From Sporosarcina jeotgali (GTDB lineage Bacteria; Bacillota; Bacilli; Bacillales_A; Planococcaceae), in contig NZ_CP116341.1 of the NCBI RefSeq assembly GCF_033304595.1, positions 1,531,001 to 1,595,000 of the forward strand: 64,000 nt of DNA, read 5' to 3'. The notes under the pieces are model-generated. The model was given only the letters and a program-made list of their open reading frames with translations, was not told where the DNA came from and searched no databases. Positions 23,759 through 36,002 of this stretch are shown piece by piece. A program made the position numbers and the translations under genes. Position 1 is the first letter of the stretch. Each line of letters opens with the position of its first letter.

Positions 23759-24015
23759 CTTAAAACCTTCCGAGATGATTGTTCTAAATAAAAATAGAAG
23801 ACTAGCTTTTCAGAAATAAGAGTTCCGATTACATGACGCACTTTGCTATTATTAAAAATCAAATCGTTATATTTGTCGTCTTCCAAATATGTCTGAAACC
23901 AATTTTCTTTCATTAAAAAAGAAAGATTCTTATCAATTTCCTCTTCTGTAATCTCCTTTAAAAAAGAAAGGATCATTATACTAATATTACCAATCAATTC
24001 AATTATGGATTGCAT
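23755..24015 (-). CDS. Small soluble protein (86 aa) coupled to a membrane protein
   Basis: An 86-residue protein with IIELIGNISIMILSFLKEITEEEIDKNLSFLMKENWFQTYLEDDKYNDLIFNN-type helices (quoted in parts: EITEEEIDKNLSFLMKENWF and KYNDLIFNNSKVRHVIGTLI). GGGGGCTGTTTC precedes the start. It looks helical and mostly soluble with an amphipathic N-terminus. Stop and start of the next gene overlap as ATGA. No recognised domain. Confidence 0.55.
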   Translation of the reverse strand: MQSIIELIGNISIMILSFLKEITEEEIDKNLSFLMKENWFQTYLEDDKYNDLIFNNSKVRHVIGTLISEKLVFYFYLEQSSRKVLR

Positions 24016-24102
24016 GAAACAGCCCCCGTATCTTTAGCAGCTATTGGTGTATTCATAAAATCTTACCCGATTCCTGAAAAGGGAAGAGTAAAACTGAAAT
24101 CA

Positions 24103-24441
24103 TTAATTCAGCAAGCCGTATATTTCAATAAGTTTGCCCGTATATGCATCCATAACAACTGTTTGCTCTGTGCCCTCATTTCTTATCGTGATTTCCCATT
24201 TCATTTTATTCGTTAAGTTACTCCAAAAATTCCTCTTTTGAGTTAGCGATACATCAATGTTTTCTAATGGAGTGTCACTCCAATCATAGTCTGCAAATGA
24301 ATTTCCCCATTCTTTTGGCGGGTTTTGCAAATGCTTTTCAGCACGATTTATCGCTTCCCCAGTACTCATAATTGGCAACTGATAGGAGTATGAAACAAAC
24401 ATCGCAATAATAATAACTAAACCAGCTAACAATTTTTTCAA
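24103..24441 (-). CDS. Secreted/anchored PepSY-like protein
   Basis: A 112-residue protein starting at TTG 24441 (GGAGGAG nine bases upstream; no ATG fits). It has an N-terminal signal anchor (KKLLAGLVIIIAMFVSYSY), then STGEAINRAEKHLQNP, and a C-terminal KWEITIRNEGTEQTVVMDAYTGKLIEIYG. The helix followed by W-x-V-x-strand and DAYTGKLIE is the typical PepSY pattern of small protease-inhibitor-like domains. It is likely on the outer side of the membrane. It may be the first gene of the small cluster down to 23172. Confidence 0.65.
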   Translation of the reverse strand: MKKLLAGLVIIIAMFVSYSYQLPIMSTGEAINRAEKHLQNPPKEWGNSFADYDWSDTPLENIDVSLTQKRNFWSNLTNKMKWEITIRNEGTEQTVVMDAYTGKLIEIYGLLN

Positions 24442-24532
24442 GTGCTCACGCTCCTCCAGTGATGTAAAACTTTACAGGGTTATCAATTGCCCGTTCCGTT
24501 ACAGGCACAATCGTTATTCGTTTAGCTGTCAC

Positions 24533-24724
24533 TTAATCCATTCGCATCATTTTTACTTTAATGTCGATTTTGCTATTAATTTTTTCATCAACATAAATAT
24601 CGATCAGTAAGAGATCGAATTGAATATCTACTATATTATACCAAACTTCGATTGAATTGTCAGAATTTATTTGAATGAAAGATTGAATACCCAGGTTAAC
24701 AAAACTTGCTTGTGAAACGAGATT
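24533..24724 (-). pseudogene. Gene tail without start codon, unknown family
   Basis: A minus-strand frame of 63 codons runs from just after an in-frame TAG (24725-24727) to TAA at 24533-24535. It reads VSQASFVNLGIQSFIQINSD then EVWYNIVDIQFDLLLIDIYV and DEKINSKIDIKVKMMRMD, alternating strand-like segments with protein-like composition, but no start codon or ribosome binding site. Most likely the C-terminal remnant of a gene. Confidence 0.35.
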
Positions 24725-24727
24725 CTA

Positions 24728-25004
24728 ACCAACTAACAATGACAAAAAATTACTGTCAGCAAACAATGCTTCCCCTAGAAATGCGTTTCATAATGAATGA
24801 ATCTCAGCGTTTTGAAGGTACATCATACGAGATTGCACAGTGTCCTAAATCAGTTCTTCACAATGATTTCTGAACATCCACTCTCTTAAAACTAGAATGG
24901 GACCATTTCTGAACATCACCTTTTAGCTTTGTAACAAAATGATCCTTTAAAAGTATTCAATCAGTTAGATTCGCAGCAACCCAGTTGCTTGTCGAGAAAG
25001 AACA
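24728..25004. other. Intergenic region without recognised features
   Basis: AT-rich, with two loosely similar stretches containing ATTTCTGAACATC (near 24867 and 24907) that may be a short degenerate repeat. No gene or RNA is recognisable. Confidence 0.4.
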
Positions 25005-25055
25005 CAAAAAAACATCGAGATTTCAGCCATTATTGGCTCATATCTCAATGTTTTT
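25005..25055 (-). terminator. Terminator of the triple RidA gene
   Basis: On the minus strand AAAAACATTGAGAT pairs with ATCTCGATGTTTTTTT around a GCCAATAATGGC inner hairpin. Confidence 0.8.
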
Positions 25056-25119
25056 GGTGAATAGGATCGGTACATTCGCATTCTGCACTGAAAAGAAACT
25101 TCGATCGCACAATTGCTTG

Positions 25120-26391
25120 TTATGCTTTTGGAGGTGTTCCTTCTGCGTTGCCTGCAACTGCATCCATTTGGATCAAAGCATCATTCGGTAAAGCTGATAC
25201 GCCAACTGTTCTGCGTGCAGGCACTCCGCCTGGGAAGAACGTTTTGTAAACTTCGTCCACTGCATCCAGGTCTGCAATATTTTTAACGAAGATATTTACT
25301 TTCACTACATCTTCCAAAACGTGGTCGATGCTTTCAACAATTGCTTTAATATTATTCAAGCACTGTTCGGCTTGCTCTTTTATACCGCCAGCTACCAATT
25401 CACCCGTTTTTGGATCCAACGGCAATTGAGCTGAAAGGTGATTGTAATGAGAGAATGCTACAGTTTGAGTAGATAAAGAGCTCTTTGGTGCATTTTCTGT
25501 GTTGTTTGCCCAAATAACGATTCCATGTCTGTCTTCAATCGCTTGCGGAGGTGTGCCATCACCGTGTGATACCACTGCTTCAACTTGTACTAAAGCCCCC
25601 ATAGGTAAAGCTGCGGCTTCAACTGTTGTACGTGCAGGTACATATGCTACAGCTCTAGCGATAGCTGAATCTGGGAAAAATGTATTATAAACTTCGTTTA
25701 CAGCTTCAGTATCCGAGAGGTTTTTAAGGAAAATATTGATTTTAACAATATCGTCAAGTGGAACGTCGATGCTTTCTAAAATCGCCTTGACATTTTTCAA
25801 GCATTGTCCAGCTTGCTCTTTTGCACCGCCTGTTACCAATCTGCCCGTTTTCGGGTCGATTGGCAATTGAGCTGAAAGATTATTGTAATGAGAGAACGAC
25901 ACGGTTTGTGTTGACAATGCACAGGTTGGAGCATTTGCCGTGTTATTTGTAAGCTTAATAAGATCGCCTGCTTGAGGAACATTAGGAATTGTCCCTTCGC
26001 CGTGTGTAACTAGTGCTTCAACTTGTACCAAAGCATCCATAGGCAAAGCGGCAACTGCAACTGTAGTCCGTGAAGGGACATAAGTTGGGAAGAATGTTTT
26101 ATAAACTTCGTCTACAGCGTCAACGTCTTGAATATCCTTCACGAATACAGTAATTCTAACAATATCGCTCATGACATGGTCGATGCTGGTTACAATTGCC
26201 TTGATATTATTGAAGCACTGTTCAGCTTGTTCCCTTATACCACCTGCAACCAATTTACCAGTTTTGGGTTCAATCGGCAGTTGAGCGGATAGGTTATTGT
26301 AATGAGAGAAAGCTGCAGTTTGTGAATATAATCCGTTACCGCTTGGTGCGTTTTCGGTATTCTTTGCTGATACTGCATTGTAATTTGTCAT
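25120..26391 (-). CDS. Triple-domain RidA (YjgF/YER057c/UK114) protein
   Basis: A 423-residue protein built from three consecutive RidA domains (about 1-135, 150-280, 296-423), each alone normally 125-130 residues. Each repeats SHYN-LSAQLP-PKTG-LV-GG-EQA-QC, then I-FVKN and VY-TFFP, then PxRxTV...LP. The RidA carboxylate-binding arginine is kept in all (R108, R254, R393). The conserved glutamate of VEIEAIA is present in domains 1 and 2 (E125, E271) but is D410 in domain 3; only domain 1 retains the YSQ motif (residues 22-24). Domain 2 has a ten-residue insert before VPAR. RidA is a trimer whose active sites lie between subunits, so this chain could fold as an intramolecular trimer. The start is ATG 26391 after GGGGAATATT. 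Activity (imine/enamine deaminase) is inferred. Confidence 0.88.
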   Translation of the reverse strand: MTNYNAVSAKNTENAPSGNGLYSQTAAFSHYNNLSAQLPIEPKTGKLVAGGIREQAEQCFNNIKAIVTSIDHVMSDIVRITVFVKDIQDVDAVDEVYKTFFPTYVPSRTTVAVAALPMDALVQVEALVTHGEGTIPNVPQAGDLIKLTNNTANAPTCALSTQTVSFSHYNNLSAQLPIDPKTGRLVTGGAKEQAGQCLKNVKAILESIDVPLDDIVKINIFLKNLSDTEAVNEVYNTFFPDSAIARAVAYVPARTTVEAAALPMGALVQVEAVVSHGDGTPPQAIEDRHGIVIWANNTENAPKSSLSTQTVAFSHYNHLSAQLPLDPKTGELVAGGIKEQAEQCLNNIKAIVESIDHVLEDVVKVNIFVKNIADLDAVDEVYKTFFPGGVPARRTVGVSALPNDALIQMDAVAGNAEGTPPKA

Positions 26392-26707
26392 TAAAATATT
26401 CCCCTTTAATATGATTTTTATATACATATTTAGTAACTCATGTTTCAAACCTCAAAAAAGGCTATATTGCAAGTTCTCTTTACTGAAGAGTTCCATTGCA
26501 ATAATGAGTATTCAATCTTCGTACATATCTCCGTTAGAGCCTCTAATTCTGTATATAAAATTACCTTACCACGGAAATTTCAATAATCTATAAGTTTACG
26601 AAATTGCAAGACTTTTGAAACTGATTTTAATGTTTTTAAGTTATAACATGCGATGCGTGAAATATAAGTACACGTTTCATCTCGACAATGACAGCATAAT
26701 TAAACAG
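26392..26707. other. Upstream region of the triple RidA gene
   Basis: AT-rich DNA expected to hold the promoter. I see no coding frame with a ribosome binding site, and no clear riboswitch. Confidence 0.4.
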
Positions 26708-26741
26708 CAAAAAAGCACAGGTTTGATTTCTGTGCTTTTAA
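26708..26741. terminator. Terminator hairpin
   Basis: AAAAAAGCACAG pairs with CTGTGCTTTT around GTTTGATTT; on the minus strand it ends in a T run downstream of the gene at 26817-27068. Confidence 0.75.
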
Positions 26742-26816
26742 AATTCATATTTAAATTCGGTCGTTAAGGATTTTTTACCTCGTATCATTTTCGAAGCGGC
26801 ATACGCTGTTATCCCA

Positions 26817-27068
26817 TTAATGGATTTGCTTATTTTTAATATATTCCATGCCATTCGCCGTTATTGCTAATACTAGATTATCCGATTCTCCCCCAGTATC
26901 CACGGCGTATTCCTTTTCAATAAGATATTCAATAGCTAATTTGCTATTGACGTCAGCACTTAGCATAGCTTTTGGAAGAGTGTAGCTTTCTCCGTTATAA
27001 GCAAAATGATAATCATAAAGACTTTGCAACAGCATATCCGATAGTTTGTTTACGTCTTCATTTGTCAT
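26817..27068 (-). CDS. Small winged-helix-like protein (83 aa)
   Basis: An 83-residue soluble protein after a perfect AGGAGGGATTACTT leader. Helix MTNEDVNKLSDMLLQSLYDYHFAYNG-type N-terminus (helical), then SKLAIEYLIEKEYAVDTG and DNLVLAITANGMEYIKN. The recognition helix followed by YLIEKEYA..., a hairpin, and LAITANGMEYI is the pattern of YjcQ-type winged helices, though DNA binding is not shown. It follows purD by 80 bases; TTGAGA-N16-TACTAT between them may be its own promoter. Confidence 0.65.
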   Translation of the reverse strand: MTNEDVNKLSDMLLQSLYDYHFAYNGESYTLPKAMLSADVNSKLAIEYLIEKEYAVDTGGESDNLVLAITANGMEYIKNKQIH

Positions 27069-27150
27069 AAGTAATCCCTCCTGAATTTTACATTTCGATA
27101 TAAGAGAGATGAAATCCTCTAATTAAATAGTACAATGCTGTGATAGAATC

Positions 27151-28464
<1,314 letters not shown>

Positions 28465-28473
28465 TCAAAGAAC

Positions 28474-30006
28474 TTAGTGTTTAAAGTGTCGGAAGCCTGT
28501 AAATACCATTGCGATATCGTATTCATCGGCTTTTTTAATCGAATCCTCATCACGGACAGATCCGCCTGGCTGAATAATCGCAGTAATCCCAGCTTTCGCT
28601 GCAGCTTCGACTGTATCATCCATCGGGAAAAATGCATCGGATGCAAGTGCAGCACCAGCTGCCTTCTCACCTGCTTGCGCGAGCGCGATGTTTGCTGCAC
28701 CGACGCGGTTCATCTGTCCTGCGCCAATCCCATAGGTCATCTGTTCCCCGCTAACGACAATCGCATTAGACTTCACGTGTTTCACAACTTTCCACCCTAA
28801 TTTCAATGCCGCCCATTCTTTTTCAGAAGGCTCGCGTTTAGTAGGAATTGAGAGTGCTGCCTGATCGAAACCATCTGTATCTAAATCCTGAATCAGTAAT
28901 CCGCCTTGGATCGAAGTAGTCTTTTTCTCTTTTTTCAGTTCTCCTTCAAAATCGACAGTCAGCAGGCGAATATTCTTCTTAGCCGTTAAAACTTCTAATG
29001 CATCCTTCGTAAATGATGGTGCAATGATGATTTCTAAAAAAATTTCTTTTAGCAGTGCTGCTGTTTCTGCATCTACTTCACGATTCAATGCGATGATTCC
29101 GCCGAAAATCGATGTCGAGTCTGCTTCGTAAGCCTTTCTGAATGCTTCAGCAAGTGTTTCACCGACTCCCACCCCGCATGGATTCATATGCTTCACTGCA
29201 ACTGCCGCGGGCTGATCAAAGTCACGGACGATGAGCAGTGCTGCGTCTGCATCATTAATATTGTTGTAAGATAGCTCTTTGCCATGTAACTGAGTAGCAT
29301 AGGCTACAGAAAATGTTGAGCCTAACGGTTTCTGGTAAAATGAAGCTCGTTGATGAGGGTTTTCTCCGTATCGAAGTGATTGTTTTAAGTTATAAGTCAG
29401 CGTTACGCTTTCAGGGTTTTCTTCTTCTGCAAGTTTTGTCATATACTCAGAAATAGCTGCATCGTAGGCAGCTGTATGACGGAATACCTTTGCCGCAAGC
29501 TGGCGTTTTTTCTGCCCAGAAACTTCACCGTTTTCTGAAAGCTGAGCGAGTAAGATGTCATAATCTGACGGATCTACAACGACTGTTACGAATTCGTGGT
29601 TTTTTGCAGCAGAACGCAGCATTGTCGGGCCGCCAATGTCGATGTTTTCAATCGCTTCATCAGGAGTGACGTCAGGTTTTGAAATGGTATGCTGAAATGG
29701 ATATAAATTGACGCAAACTAAATCGATCGGCTGAATATGATGCTCTGCTAATTGTGCGAGGTGTGCGTCATCATTTCTTTTGGCTAATAATCCGCCATGA
29801 ACATTCGGATGCAGTGTTTTCACTCTGCCGTCCATAATTTCAGGGAATTTCGTGATTTCCTCAATCCCAATCACTTCTATTCCTTTTTCAGCCAGCGTTT
29901 TCTTTGTCCCTCCAGTAGATACAAGTTCATAACCTGCCTCTCTTAAGCCTTTCGCAAACTCAACAATCCCTGTTTTATCTGACACACTAAGCAATGCACG
30001 TTTCAT
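28474..30006 (-). CDS. purH: AICAR transformylase / IMP cyclohydrolase
   Basis: A 510-residue bifunctional enzyme for the last two steps to IMP. The N-terminal IMP cyclohydrolase (about 1-195) opens [20 protein letters not shown] with STGGTKKTL and [15 protein letters not shown]. The C-terminal AICAR transformylase (about 200-510) has [12 protein letters not shown] with the catalytic lysine-histidine pair, LRYGENPHQ and SDAFFPMDD. It formylates AICAR with 10-formyl-THF, then closes the ring. GGGAGGAAAATTCGG precedes the ATG. A 72-base gap separates it from purN. Confidence 0.97.
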   Translation of the reverse strand: MKRALLSVSDKTGIVEFAKGLREAGYELVSTGGTKKTLAEKGIEVIGIEEITKFPEIMDGRVKTLHPNVHGGLLAKRNDDAHLAQLAEHHIQPIDLVCVNLYPFQHTISKPDVTPDEAIENIDIGGPTMLRSAAKNHEFVTVVVDPSDYDILLAQLSENGEVSGQKKRQLAAKVFRHTAAYDAAISEYMTKLAEEENPESVTLTYNLKQSLRYGENPHQRASFYQKPLGSTFSVAYATQLHGKELSYNNINDADAALLIVRDFDQPAAVAVKHMNPCGVGVGETLAEAFRKAYEADSTSIFGGIIALNREVDAETAALLKEIFLEIIIAPSFTKDALEVLTAKKNIRLLTVDFEGELKKEKKTTSIQGGLLIQDLDTDGFDQAALSIPTKREPSEKEWAALKLGWKVVKHVKSNAIVVSGEQMTYGIGAGQMNRVGAANIALAQAGEKAAGAALASDAFFPMDDTVEAAAKAGITAIIQPGGSVRDEDSIKKADEYDIAMVFTGFRHFKH

Positions 30007-30078
30007 CCGAATTTTCCTCCCTGTATATGCGCGATTGTGTTATCTATCCCTTACTGATTCAATGACTTTCCATGAAAA

Positions 30079-30666
30079 TTACGGAGCAGCATTCGTTGTT
30101 TCCTTGGTGAACAGCTCCTGGAGTACTTTGGGGTAGCAGATATGCTCTGCTTGTTGAATTCGTTTTTGTACATCAACTATTGAATCATTTGCATGTATCT
30201 GAACTTTGGTTTGAGCAATAATTGGACCTGTATCCATACCTGCATCGACATAATGTATAGTCAAACCAGTTACTTGAACACCGGCATTCATTGCTTGCCC
30301 GATAGCATCTTTCCCTGGAAAAGCCGGCAATAAGGATGGATGGATATTAACAATTGACGCTGGATATTCCTGCAGAATTGGAGATCCAATCAGTCGCATA
30401 TATCCAGCCAGCACAATGAATTCAATGCCTCGTAATCTGAGCTGCTGCACAATTTCCTTTTCAAATGCTGTTTTGTCAGCGAAATCTTTAGGAGACAGGC
30501 AACAGCTGTCAATCATTGCTTTTTGAGCTCTTTGCAAAACAGCCGCAGATGGTTGATCACAAACTAACAATCGGATATCGGCATCCAGCGTGCCAGCGTT
30601 AACTGCATCCACTATTGCTTGGAAGTTGCTGCCGCTCCCTGAAGCGAATACGGCAATTCTTTTCAT
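30079..30666 (-). CDS. purN: Phosphoribosylglycinamide formyltransferase
   Basis: A 195-residue enzyme that transfers formyl from 10-formyl-THF to GAR (step 3). [17 protein letters not shown] is the phosphate-binding start, and the catalytic N-H-D set is in [15 protein letters not shown] (about 106-120) and [13 protein letters not shown] (about 137-149). AGGTG leads the ATG, which overlaps the purM stop by four bases. Length equals the B. subtilis enzyme. Confidence 0.97.
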   Translation of the reverse strand: MKRIAVFASGSGSNFQAIVDAVNAGTLDADIRLLVCDQPSAAVLQRAQKAMIDSCCLSPKDFADKTAFEKEIVQQLRLRGIEFIVLAGYMRLIGSPILQEYPASIVNIHPSLLPAFPGKDAIGQAMNAGVQVTGLTIHYVDAGMDTGPIIAQTKVQIHANDSIVDVQKRIQQAEHICYPKVLQELFTKETTNAAP

Positions 30667-31697
30667 GATTCACCTATGAACGTGACACCGGATTGATTGA
30701 CAACTTTCCCGATTCGATAGGCTTGTTCGCCATGCCTTTCAAAAAAAGCAACGAGTTCATCGGCTGATGCCTCATTCACTGCAAGCGCCATTCCAATCCC
30801 CATATTAAAAATATTGTACATATCCTCTCGAGGGATATTCCCAGTCTCTTCTATTAGACGGAATATAGGATGGATTTCCCAAGAACCAGACTGGATTTCC
30901 ACTCCTAAATCTCCTGGCATCATTCTAGGGAGGTTTTCAATGAATCCGCCACCCGTGATATGGGCCATTCCTTTAATTTCAAACTCTTTCAATGCAGCTA
31001 AAATTGACTTTACGTAAATCTTCGTAGGCTTTAAGAGTTCTTCTCCCAATTTACAGCCGAGTTCAGGCATGAATTCAGAGAGGTCCAGTTCTGCATCTTC
31101 TAACAAAATTTTGCGCACTAGTGAATAACCGTTACTGTGAATGCCGCTTGAAGCCAGTCCGATCATGCAATCGCCTGCTTGAATGTTTTTACCAGTAATC
31201 AAATCTTTTTTCTCACATGCACCTACTGTAAAACCTGCTAAGTCATACTCTTCTTCATTGTATAGTCCGGGCATTTCTGCTGTTTCACCGCCGATTAATG
31301 CGCATCCTGCTTGGCCACAACCATCCGAGACTCCTTTTACGATACTTTCAATTTTTTCAGGTGCTGCTTTCCCGCAGGCAATGTAGTCTAAAAAATACAG
31401 AGGTTCTGCACCTTGTACGATAATATCGTTCACACACATAGCAACACAGTCGATGCCGATACTCTCATGCTGATCCAACATCATCGCAAGTAAAAGCTTC
31501 GTTCCTACTCCATCTGTACCTGAAACAAGTACCGGTTCACGTAAGTTTAGCTGGGATAAATCAAACATTCCGCCGAATCCGCCAAGTCCGCTCAGTACTT
31601 GCGGCCGCATCGTTTTCTGTACATGTTTTTTCATGCGAGAGACAGCTTCGTATCCTGCTTCAATGTCTACTCCCGCCGATTTGTATGCATTTGACAT
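30663..31697 (-). CDS. purM: Phosphoribosylformylglycinamidine cyclo-ligase (AIR synthetase)
   Basis: A 344-residue enzyme that closes FGAM to AIR with ATP (step 5). Start [33 protein letters not shown] (about 59-72) is the ATP-binding loop, GGETAEMPG and [14 protein letters not shown] follow. AAGGAG precedes the ATG. ATGA overlap with purN shows coupled translation. Confidence 0.97.
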   Translation of the reverse strand: MSNAYKSAGVDIEAGYEAVSRMKKHVQKTMRPQVLSGLGGFGGMFDLSQLNLREPVLVSGTDGVGTKLLLAMMLDQHESIGIDCVAMCVNDIIVQGAEPLYFLDYIACGKAAPEKIESIVKGVSDGCGQAGCALIGGETAEMPGLYNEEEYDLAGFTVGACEKKDLITGKNIQAGDCMIGLASSGIHSNGYSLVRKILLEDAELDLSEFMPELGCKLGEELLKPTKIYVKSILAALKEFEIKGMAHITGGGFIENLPRMMPGDLGVEIQSGSWEIHPIFRLIEETGNIPREDMYNIFNMGIGMALAVNEASADELVAFFERHGEQAYRIGKVVNQSGVTFIGES

Positions 31698-31715
31698 GGA
31701 TTAGGTCTCCTTCAC

Positions 31716-33128
31716 TCAGCATTTTATGAAATCTATTTCTTGATCGGAATAGATTTCAGTAGGATACTTTCCGTTAAAGCACGCGAGACACTGCCCTCGG
31801 TTTTCCCCTTCAAACGGTCTTCCTATCGCTTCGACTGTGCCCTCAACACTTAAAAATGTGAGAGAGTCCGCTCCAATAAGTTCACGGATTTCTTCAACAG
31901 ATTTTTTAGCGGCAATCAACTCATCTTTATCGGAAGTGTCAATCCCGTAAAAACATGGATTTTTAATAGGTGGCGAGCTGATGAGGACATGGACTTCTGT
32001 CGCGCCCGCCTCTTTCAACATTTGCACGATCCTCTTGCTGGTCGTGCCGCGGACAATCGAATCGTCCACCATGACAACTCTTTTTCCTTCAACAACCCCG
32101 CGAACAGGAGACAGTTTCATTTTCACACCTTGTTCTCTTAACGATTGAGAAGGCTGAATGAATGTCCGTCCGACATAACGATTTTTCAGTAAGCCCATTT
32201 CGTATGGTATGCCGCTTGCTTCCGCATATCCGATTGCTGCGGAATTGCCGGAGTCAGGAACACCTGTCACAACATCCGCTTCAATTAATTTTTCAACAGC
32301 GAGCTGCTTGCCAAGATTTTTGCGTGCTGTATGAACATTAATGCTATCAATGTTGCTATCAGGACGAGAAAAGTATACATACTCCATCGTACACATGGAA
32401 CGTTGTTTGCAAGCGGCGAACCGTTCACTCGTGATTCCCTCATCATTAATAATCAGCAGTTCTCCTGGTTCAATATCCCGGAGAAAATCCGCTCCTACAA
32501 TATCCAGCGCACACGTTTCGGATGCAACAACATAAGCGTCACCAAGCAGCCCAAGGGATAAAGGTCTGAGTCCGTTCGGATCCATTGCAACGAACAGTTC
32601 AGATTCCGTCATGATTAAGTACGCATAAGCACCTTGCAGTGTGTTCAGTCCAGTTTTGATACGTTCTTTCAACTCTGAAGAACCGCCTTTTCGAATCAAA
32701 TGTGCGAGAACTTCGGTATCTGATGTACTATGAAAAATACTGCCTTGTGCTTCCAGCTGCGATTTCAACTGATCCGCATTCAAGATGTTTCCATTGTGAG
32801 CCATCGCCATTGATTCATTTTGAAAGTTAAATAACAGTGGCTGGACGTTTTCGTACCCTCCTCCGCCCGCCGTTGTATAGCGGACGTGGCCAATTGCTGC
32901 ATTTCCAGACAACGTCTGCATTTTCTCTGCAGTGAGGACTTCCGTTACTAATCCTTCACCTTTTTCACTGAACAGCTTTCCGTCTTTCGCTAAAACCATC
33001 CCTGTTCCTTCTTGCCCCCGATGCTGCAGGCTGTGCAATCCGTAATAGGTTACTTGCGCAGCATCCGGGTGTCCCCAGATGCCAAACAAGCCACACTCCT
33101 CATTTAATCCCTTTAGTTCAGCAAGCAT
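31716..33128 (-). CDS. purF: Amidophosphoribosyltransferase
   Basis: A 470-residue enzyme for the first committed step (PRPP plus glutamine to phosphoribosylamine). The chain begins [19 protein letters not shown]: an 11-residue propeptide is expected to be removed to expose Cys12 as N-terminal nucleophile, as in B. subtilis. The PRPP loop is [14 protein letters not shown] (about 345-358). Cysteines in [10 protein letters not shown] and [10 protein letters not shown] fit the 4Fe-4S cluster seen in the Bacillus enzyme. Start ATG 33128 is taken over one six codons upstream because of the conserved propeptide; it overlaps purL by 16 bases. Confidence 0.97.
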   Translation of the reverse strand: MLAELKGLNEECGLFGIWGHPDAAQVTYYGLHSLQHRGQEGTGMVLAKDGKLFSEKGEGLVTEVLTAEKMQTLSGNAAIGHVRYTTAGGGGYENVQPLLFNFQNESMAMAHNGNILNADQLKSQLEAQGSIFHSTSDTEVLAHLIRKGGSSELKERIKTGLNTLQGAYAYLIMTESELFVAMDPNGLRPLSLGLLGDAYVVASETCALDIVGADFLRDIEPGELLIINDEGITSERFAACKQRSMCTMEYVYFSRPDSNIDSINVHTARKNLGKQLAVEKLIEADVVTGVPDSGNSAAIGYAEASGIPYEMGLLKNRYVGRTFIQPSQSLREQGVKMKLSPVRGVVEGKRVVMVDDSIVRGTTSKRIVQMLKEAGATEVHVLISSPPIKNPCFYGIDTSDKDELIAAKKSVEEIRELIGADSLTFLSVEGTVEAIGRPFEGENRGQCLACFNGKYPTEIYSDQEIDFIKC

Positions 33129-35332
33129 GGAATCGCACCTTTCCAAGCCTGCTCTAATGTTGGAACACTTGTCTCGATCAACAGTCCGTCTTGCTCATGG
33201 GAAATGGTCAAGTGATTATTATTCGTGACCGTCCCAATACACCTGGCATCCTGAACAATTCTTTCAAAAACATCTCGTTGTTCAGGGGCAACCGATACAA
33301 CAAATCTGGATTGTGTTTCACTGAATAATTCCGTAACTGCTTCCATGTGAACAATAATACGAGCGCCCAAATTTGTTCCAAAAAGTGATTCTGACAATGC
33401 TACTGCCAGACCGCCTTCTGAGAGATCGTGAGCCGAAGCGACACATCCCTTTTGGATGGCTCTTAACAGCTGTTGCTGGCGCAGCTTTTCCAATTCCAAG
33501 TTAATAGAAGGAGATTTACCGAAGATTTTTCCTTCCGTCATTTTTTGTAACTCACTGCCCCCGAATTCTGTTTTCGCATCCCCGATAACATAAATCAGAT
33601 CGCCTGAATTTTTGAACTCCTGCGTTGTAATATGAGTGAGATCTTTTATAAGACCTACCATTCCAATAACAGGTGTCGGATAAATCGCTTCACCATTTGT
33701 TTCATTATAGAGAGATACGTTGCCTCCAATAACTGGCGTACTCAAAACTTTGCACGCTTCACTAATTCCATCTGCCGCTTTCTCGATTTGCCAGAAAATC
33801 TCCGGCTTTTCAGGATTACCAAAGTTCAAATTGTCCGTAACCGCTAATGGTTCTGCTCCTGAACATACGATATTGCGAGCAGCTTCAGCCACAGCAATTT
33901 TCCCTCCAACTTCTGGATCCAGGTGAAGATAACGGGCATTACAATCTGTGGTCATGGCTAACGCCTTGTTCGTTTCGCGAATTCGTACAACAGCCGCGTC
34001 GGAACCTGGAGGGACAACTGTATTCGTCCTCACCATAGTATCGAACTGATTATAAACCCACTCTTTACTTGCAATTGTGGGCTGTGAAAGCAAACCAACT
34101 AAAGTTTCCTTGTAGTCATCAACCATGGGCGCAACGTTTTCCATTCCTTTAAAGTCTCGGAAATATTGTGGTTCAGTAGAGGGTTTGTAGTAAACGGGTG
34201 CTTCTTCTACCAATGCATCCACTGGAACGTTTGCAACAACTTCACCTTTATGAGTAAGTTTCAGCATCTTCTCTTCTGTAACAAAACCGACAGCTACTGC
34301 CTCAAGATCATATTTCGAAAATAGAGTTGCAATTTCTTGTTCGCTTCCCTTTTTAACGACAATAAGCATTCTCTCTTGAGATTCTGATAGCATCATTTCA
34401 TAAGCAGTCATTCCGGGTTCACGCTGAGGTACCAGGTCAAGATTCATCTCAATTCCCATCCCTGCTTTACAAGCCATCTCCGCAGACGAACTTGTAAGAC
34501 CTGCTGCCCCCATATCCTGGATCCCAACAAGTGCTTCATGCTGAATCAGCTCAAGGCAAGCTTCCATTAGCAGTTTTTCTAAGAAAGGATCTCCAACTTG
34601 AACTGCCGGACGATTTCCTTCAGACGAATCCGTCAATTCTTCCGATGCAAAAGTGGCTCCATGAATGCCATCACGACCTGTTTTCGCTCCAACATGCATG
34701 ACACTATTGCCGGCTCCGCGGGCTTGACCTTTTTGAATATCTTCATGATTGATCAACCCGACGCACATGGCATTGACTAATGGATTCCCCTCGTAAGAAG
34801 GATCGAATTGAATTTCGCCGCCGACTGTCGGAATGCCGATACAATTCCCGTAACCGCCAATTCCTGCAACTACTTCTTTAAACAAGTACTTCACACGAGC
34901 ACTTTCCAATTCACCGAAACGAAGGGAGTTCAATAGTGCGATAGGCCGGGCACCCATTGAAAACACATCACGGATAATCCCGCCGACTCCAGTTGCTGCA
35001 CCTTGATAGGGTTCAATTGCAGATGGGTGATTGTGACTCTCGATTTTGAAAACGACGGCTTGCCCATCACCAATGTCAACAATTCCTGCACCTTCCCCCG
35101 GTCCTTGAAGCACGTGTTCCCCCGAAGTTGGGAATTTTTTTAATATAGGCTTGGAATTTTTATAGGAACAGTGCTCTGACCACATGACGGAAAACAAACC
35201 TGTTTCGGTATAATTAGGTGTGCGTCCTAGCATATTTTCAACCATTGCAAACTCTTCGTCTGTCAGACCCATAGCTGCATATTCACGCTGTGATTTAATC
35301 ATTTCCGGACTTGGCTCAAGCAGTAACGACAT
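33113..35332 (-). CDS. purL: Phosphoribosylformylglycinamidine synthase subunit PurL
   Basis: A 739-residue synthetase subunit (step 4: FGAR to FGAM with ATP and ammonia). [40 protein letters not shown], and [11 protein letters not shown] define the first half; [15 protein letters not shown] and [14 protein letters not shown] the second. This is the small-type PurL that works with PurS and PurQ, whose genes are directly upstream. GGAGGGAAAGTT precedes the start; overlaps purQ by 17 bases. Confidence 0.97.
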   Translation of the reverse strand: MSLLLEPSPEMIKSQREYAAMGLTDEEFAMVENMLGRTPNYTETGLFSVMWSEHCSYKNSKPILKKFPTSGEHVLQGPGEGAGIVDIGDGQAVVFKIESHNHPSAIEPYQGAATGVGGIIRDVFSMGARPIALLNSLRFGELESARVKYLFKEVVAGIGGYGNCIGIPTVGGEIQFDPSYEGNPLVNAMCVGLINHEDIQKGQARGAGNSVMHVGAKTGRDGIHGATFASEELTDSSEGNRPAVQVGDPFLEKLLMEACLELIQHEALVGIQDMGAAGLTSSSAEMACKAGMGIEMNLDLVPQREPGMTAYEMMLSESQERMLIVVKKGSEQEIATLFSKYDLEAVAVGFVTEEKMLKLTHKGEVVANVPVDALVEEAPVYYKPSTEPQYFRDFKGMENVAPMVDDYKETLVGLLSQPTIASKEWVYNQFDTMVRTNTVVPPGSDAAVVRIRETNKALAMTTDCNARYLHLDPEVGGKIAVAEAARNIVCSGAEPLAVTDNLNFGNPEKPEIFWQIEKAADGISEACKVLSTPVIGGNVSLYNETNGEAIYPTPVIGMVGLIKDLTHITTQEFKNSGDLIYVIGDAKTEFGGSELQKMTEGKIFGKSPSINLELEKLRQQQLLRAIQKGCVASAHDLSEGGLAVALSESLFGTNLGARIIVHMEAVTELFSETQSRFVVSVAPEQRDVFERIVQDARCIGTVTNNNHLTISHEQDGLLIETSVPTLEQAWKGAIPCLLN

Positions 35333-36002
35333 AACTTTCCCTCCAATTTCTTACGATTGATTGAAATAGCTTTAATCCGTCTTCACTTCCAAGTAACTTG
35401 TCGACAGCACGTTCCGGATGAGGCATCATCCCTAATACGTTTCCGTTTTCATTTACAATTCCCGCGATATTCTCTAAACTGCCATTTGGATTATTCATAT
35501 GATACGTAAATGCAATTTGATTGTTTTCCTTTAATCGTAAAAACGTCTCTTCGTCGCAATAGTAATTGCCTTCACCGTGAGCAATTGGGAGAGTAATCGT
35601 TTCGCCGTTTTCGTAGCCGGTCGTAAACGTCGTCGTATTGTTCTCTACTTTCAGCTGTGTCTGTTTACAAATGAATGCCAAATCACGGTTTTTCCGCATC
35701 GCTCCCGGTAATAATCCAGCTTCCAACAAAATCTGGAAACCATTACATACACCTAGTATGGGAACGCCTGAGTCAGCGGCTTTTACTACTTCCGCCATTA
35801 CTGACGAGAATCGAGCAATCGCGCCTGTGCGGAGATAATCTCCATAGGAGAAACCACCTGGCAAGAGAATTGCGTCAAAGCCCTCTAAGCTATCCGCTGT
35901 ATGAGGGACGTATTCCACTTCTTCACCTAATTCGTCCTGAATGGCATGAAACATATCGATATCACAGTTAGATCCCGGAAAGACAATCACAGCAAATTTC
36001 AC
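35316..36002 (-). CDS. purQ: Phosphoribosylformylglycinamidine synthase, glutaminase subunit
   Basis: A 228-residue class I glutamine amidotransferase giving ammonia to PurL. Nucleophile in [17 protein letters not shown] (Cys about 86) and the His/Glu pair in [10 protein letters not shown] (about 195). [14 protein letters not shown] opens the chain. It overlaps purS by ATGA and purL by 17 bases, so the three subunits are made together. Confidence 0.97.
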   Translation of the reverse strand: MKFAVIVFPGSNCDIDMFHAIQDELGEEVEYVPHTADSLEGFDAILLPGGFSYGDYLRTGAIARFSSVMAEVVKAADSGVPILGVCNGFQILLEAGLLPGAMRKNRDLAFICKQTQLKVENNTTTFTTGYENGETITLPIAHGEGNYYCDEETFLRLKENNQIAFTYHMNNPNGSLENIAGIVNENGNVLGMMPHPERAVDKLLGSEDGLKLFQSIVRNWRESYVVTA

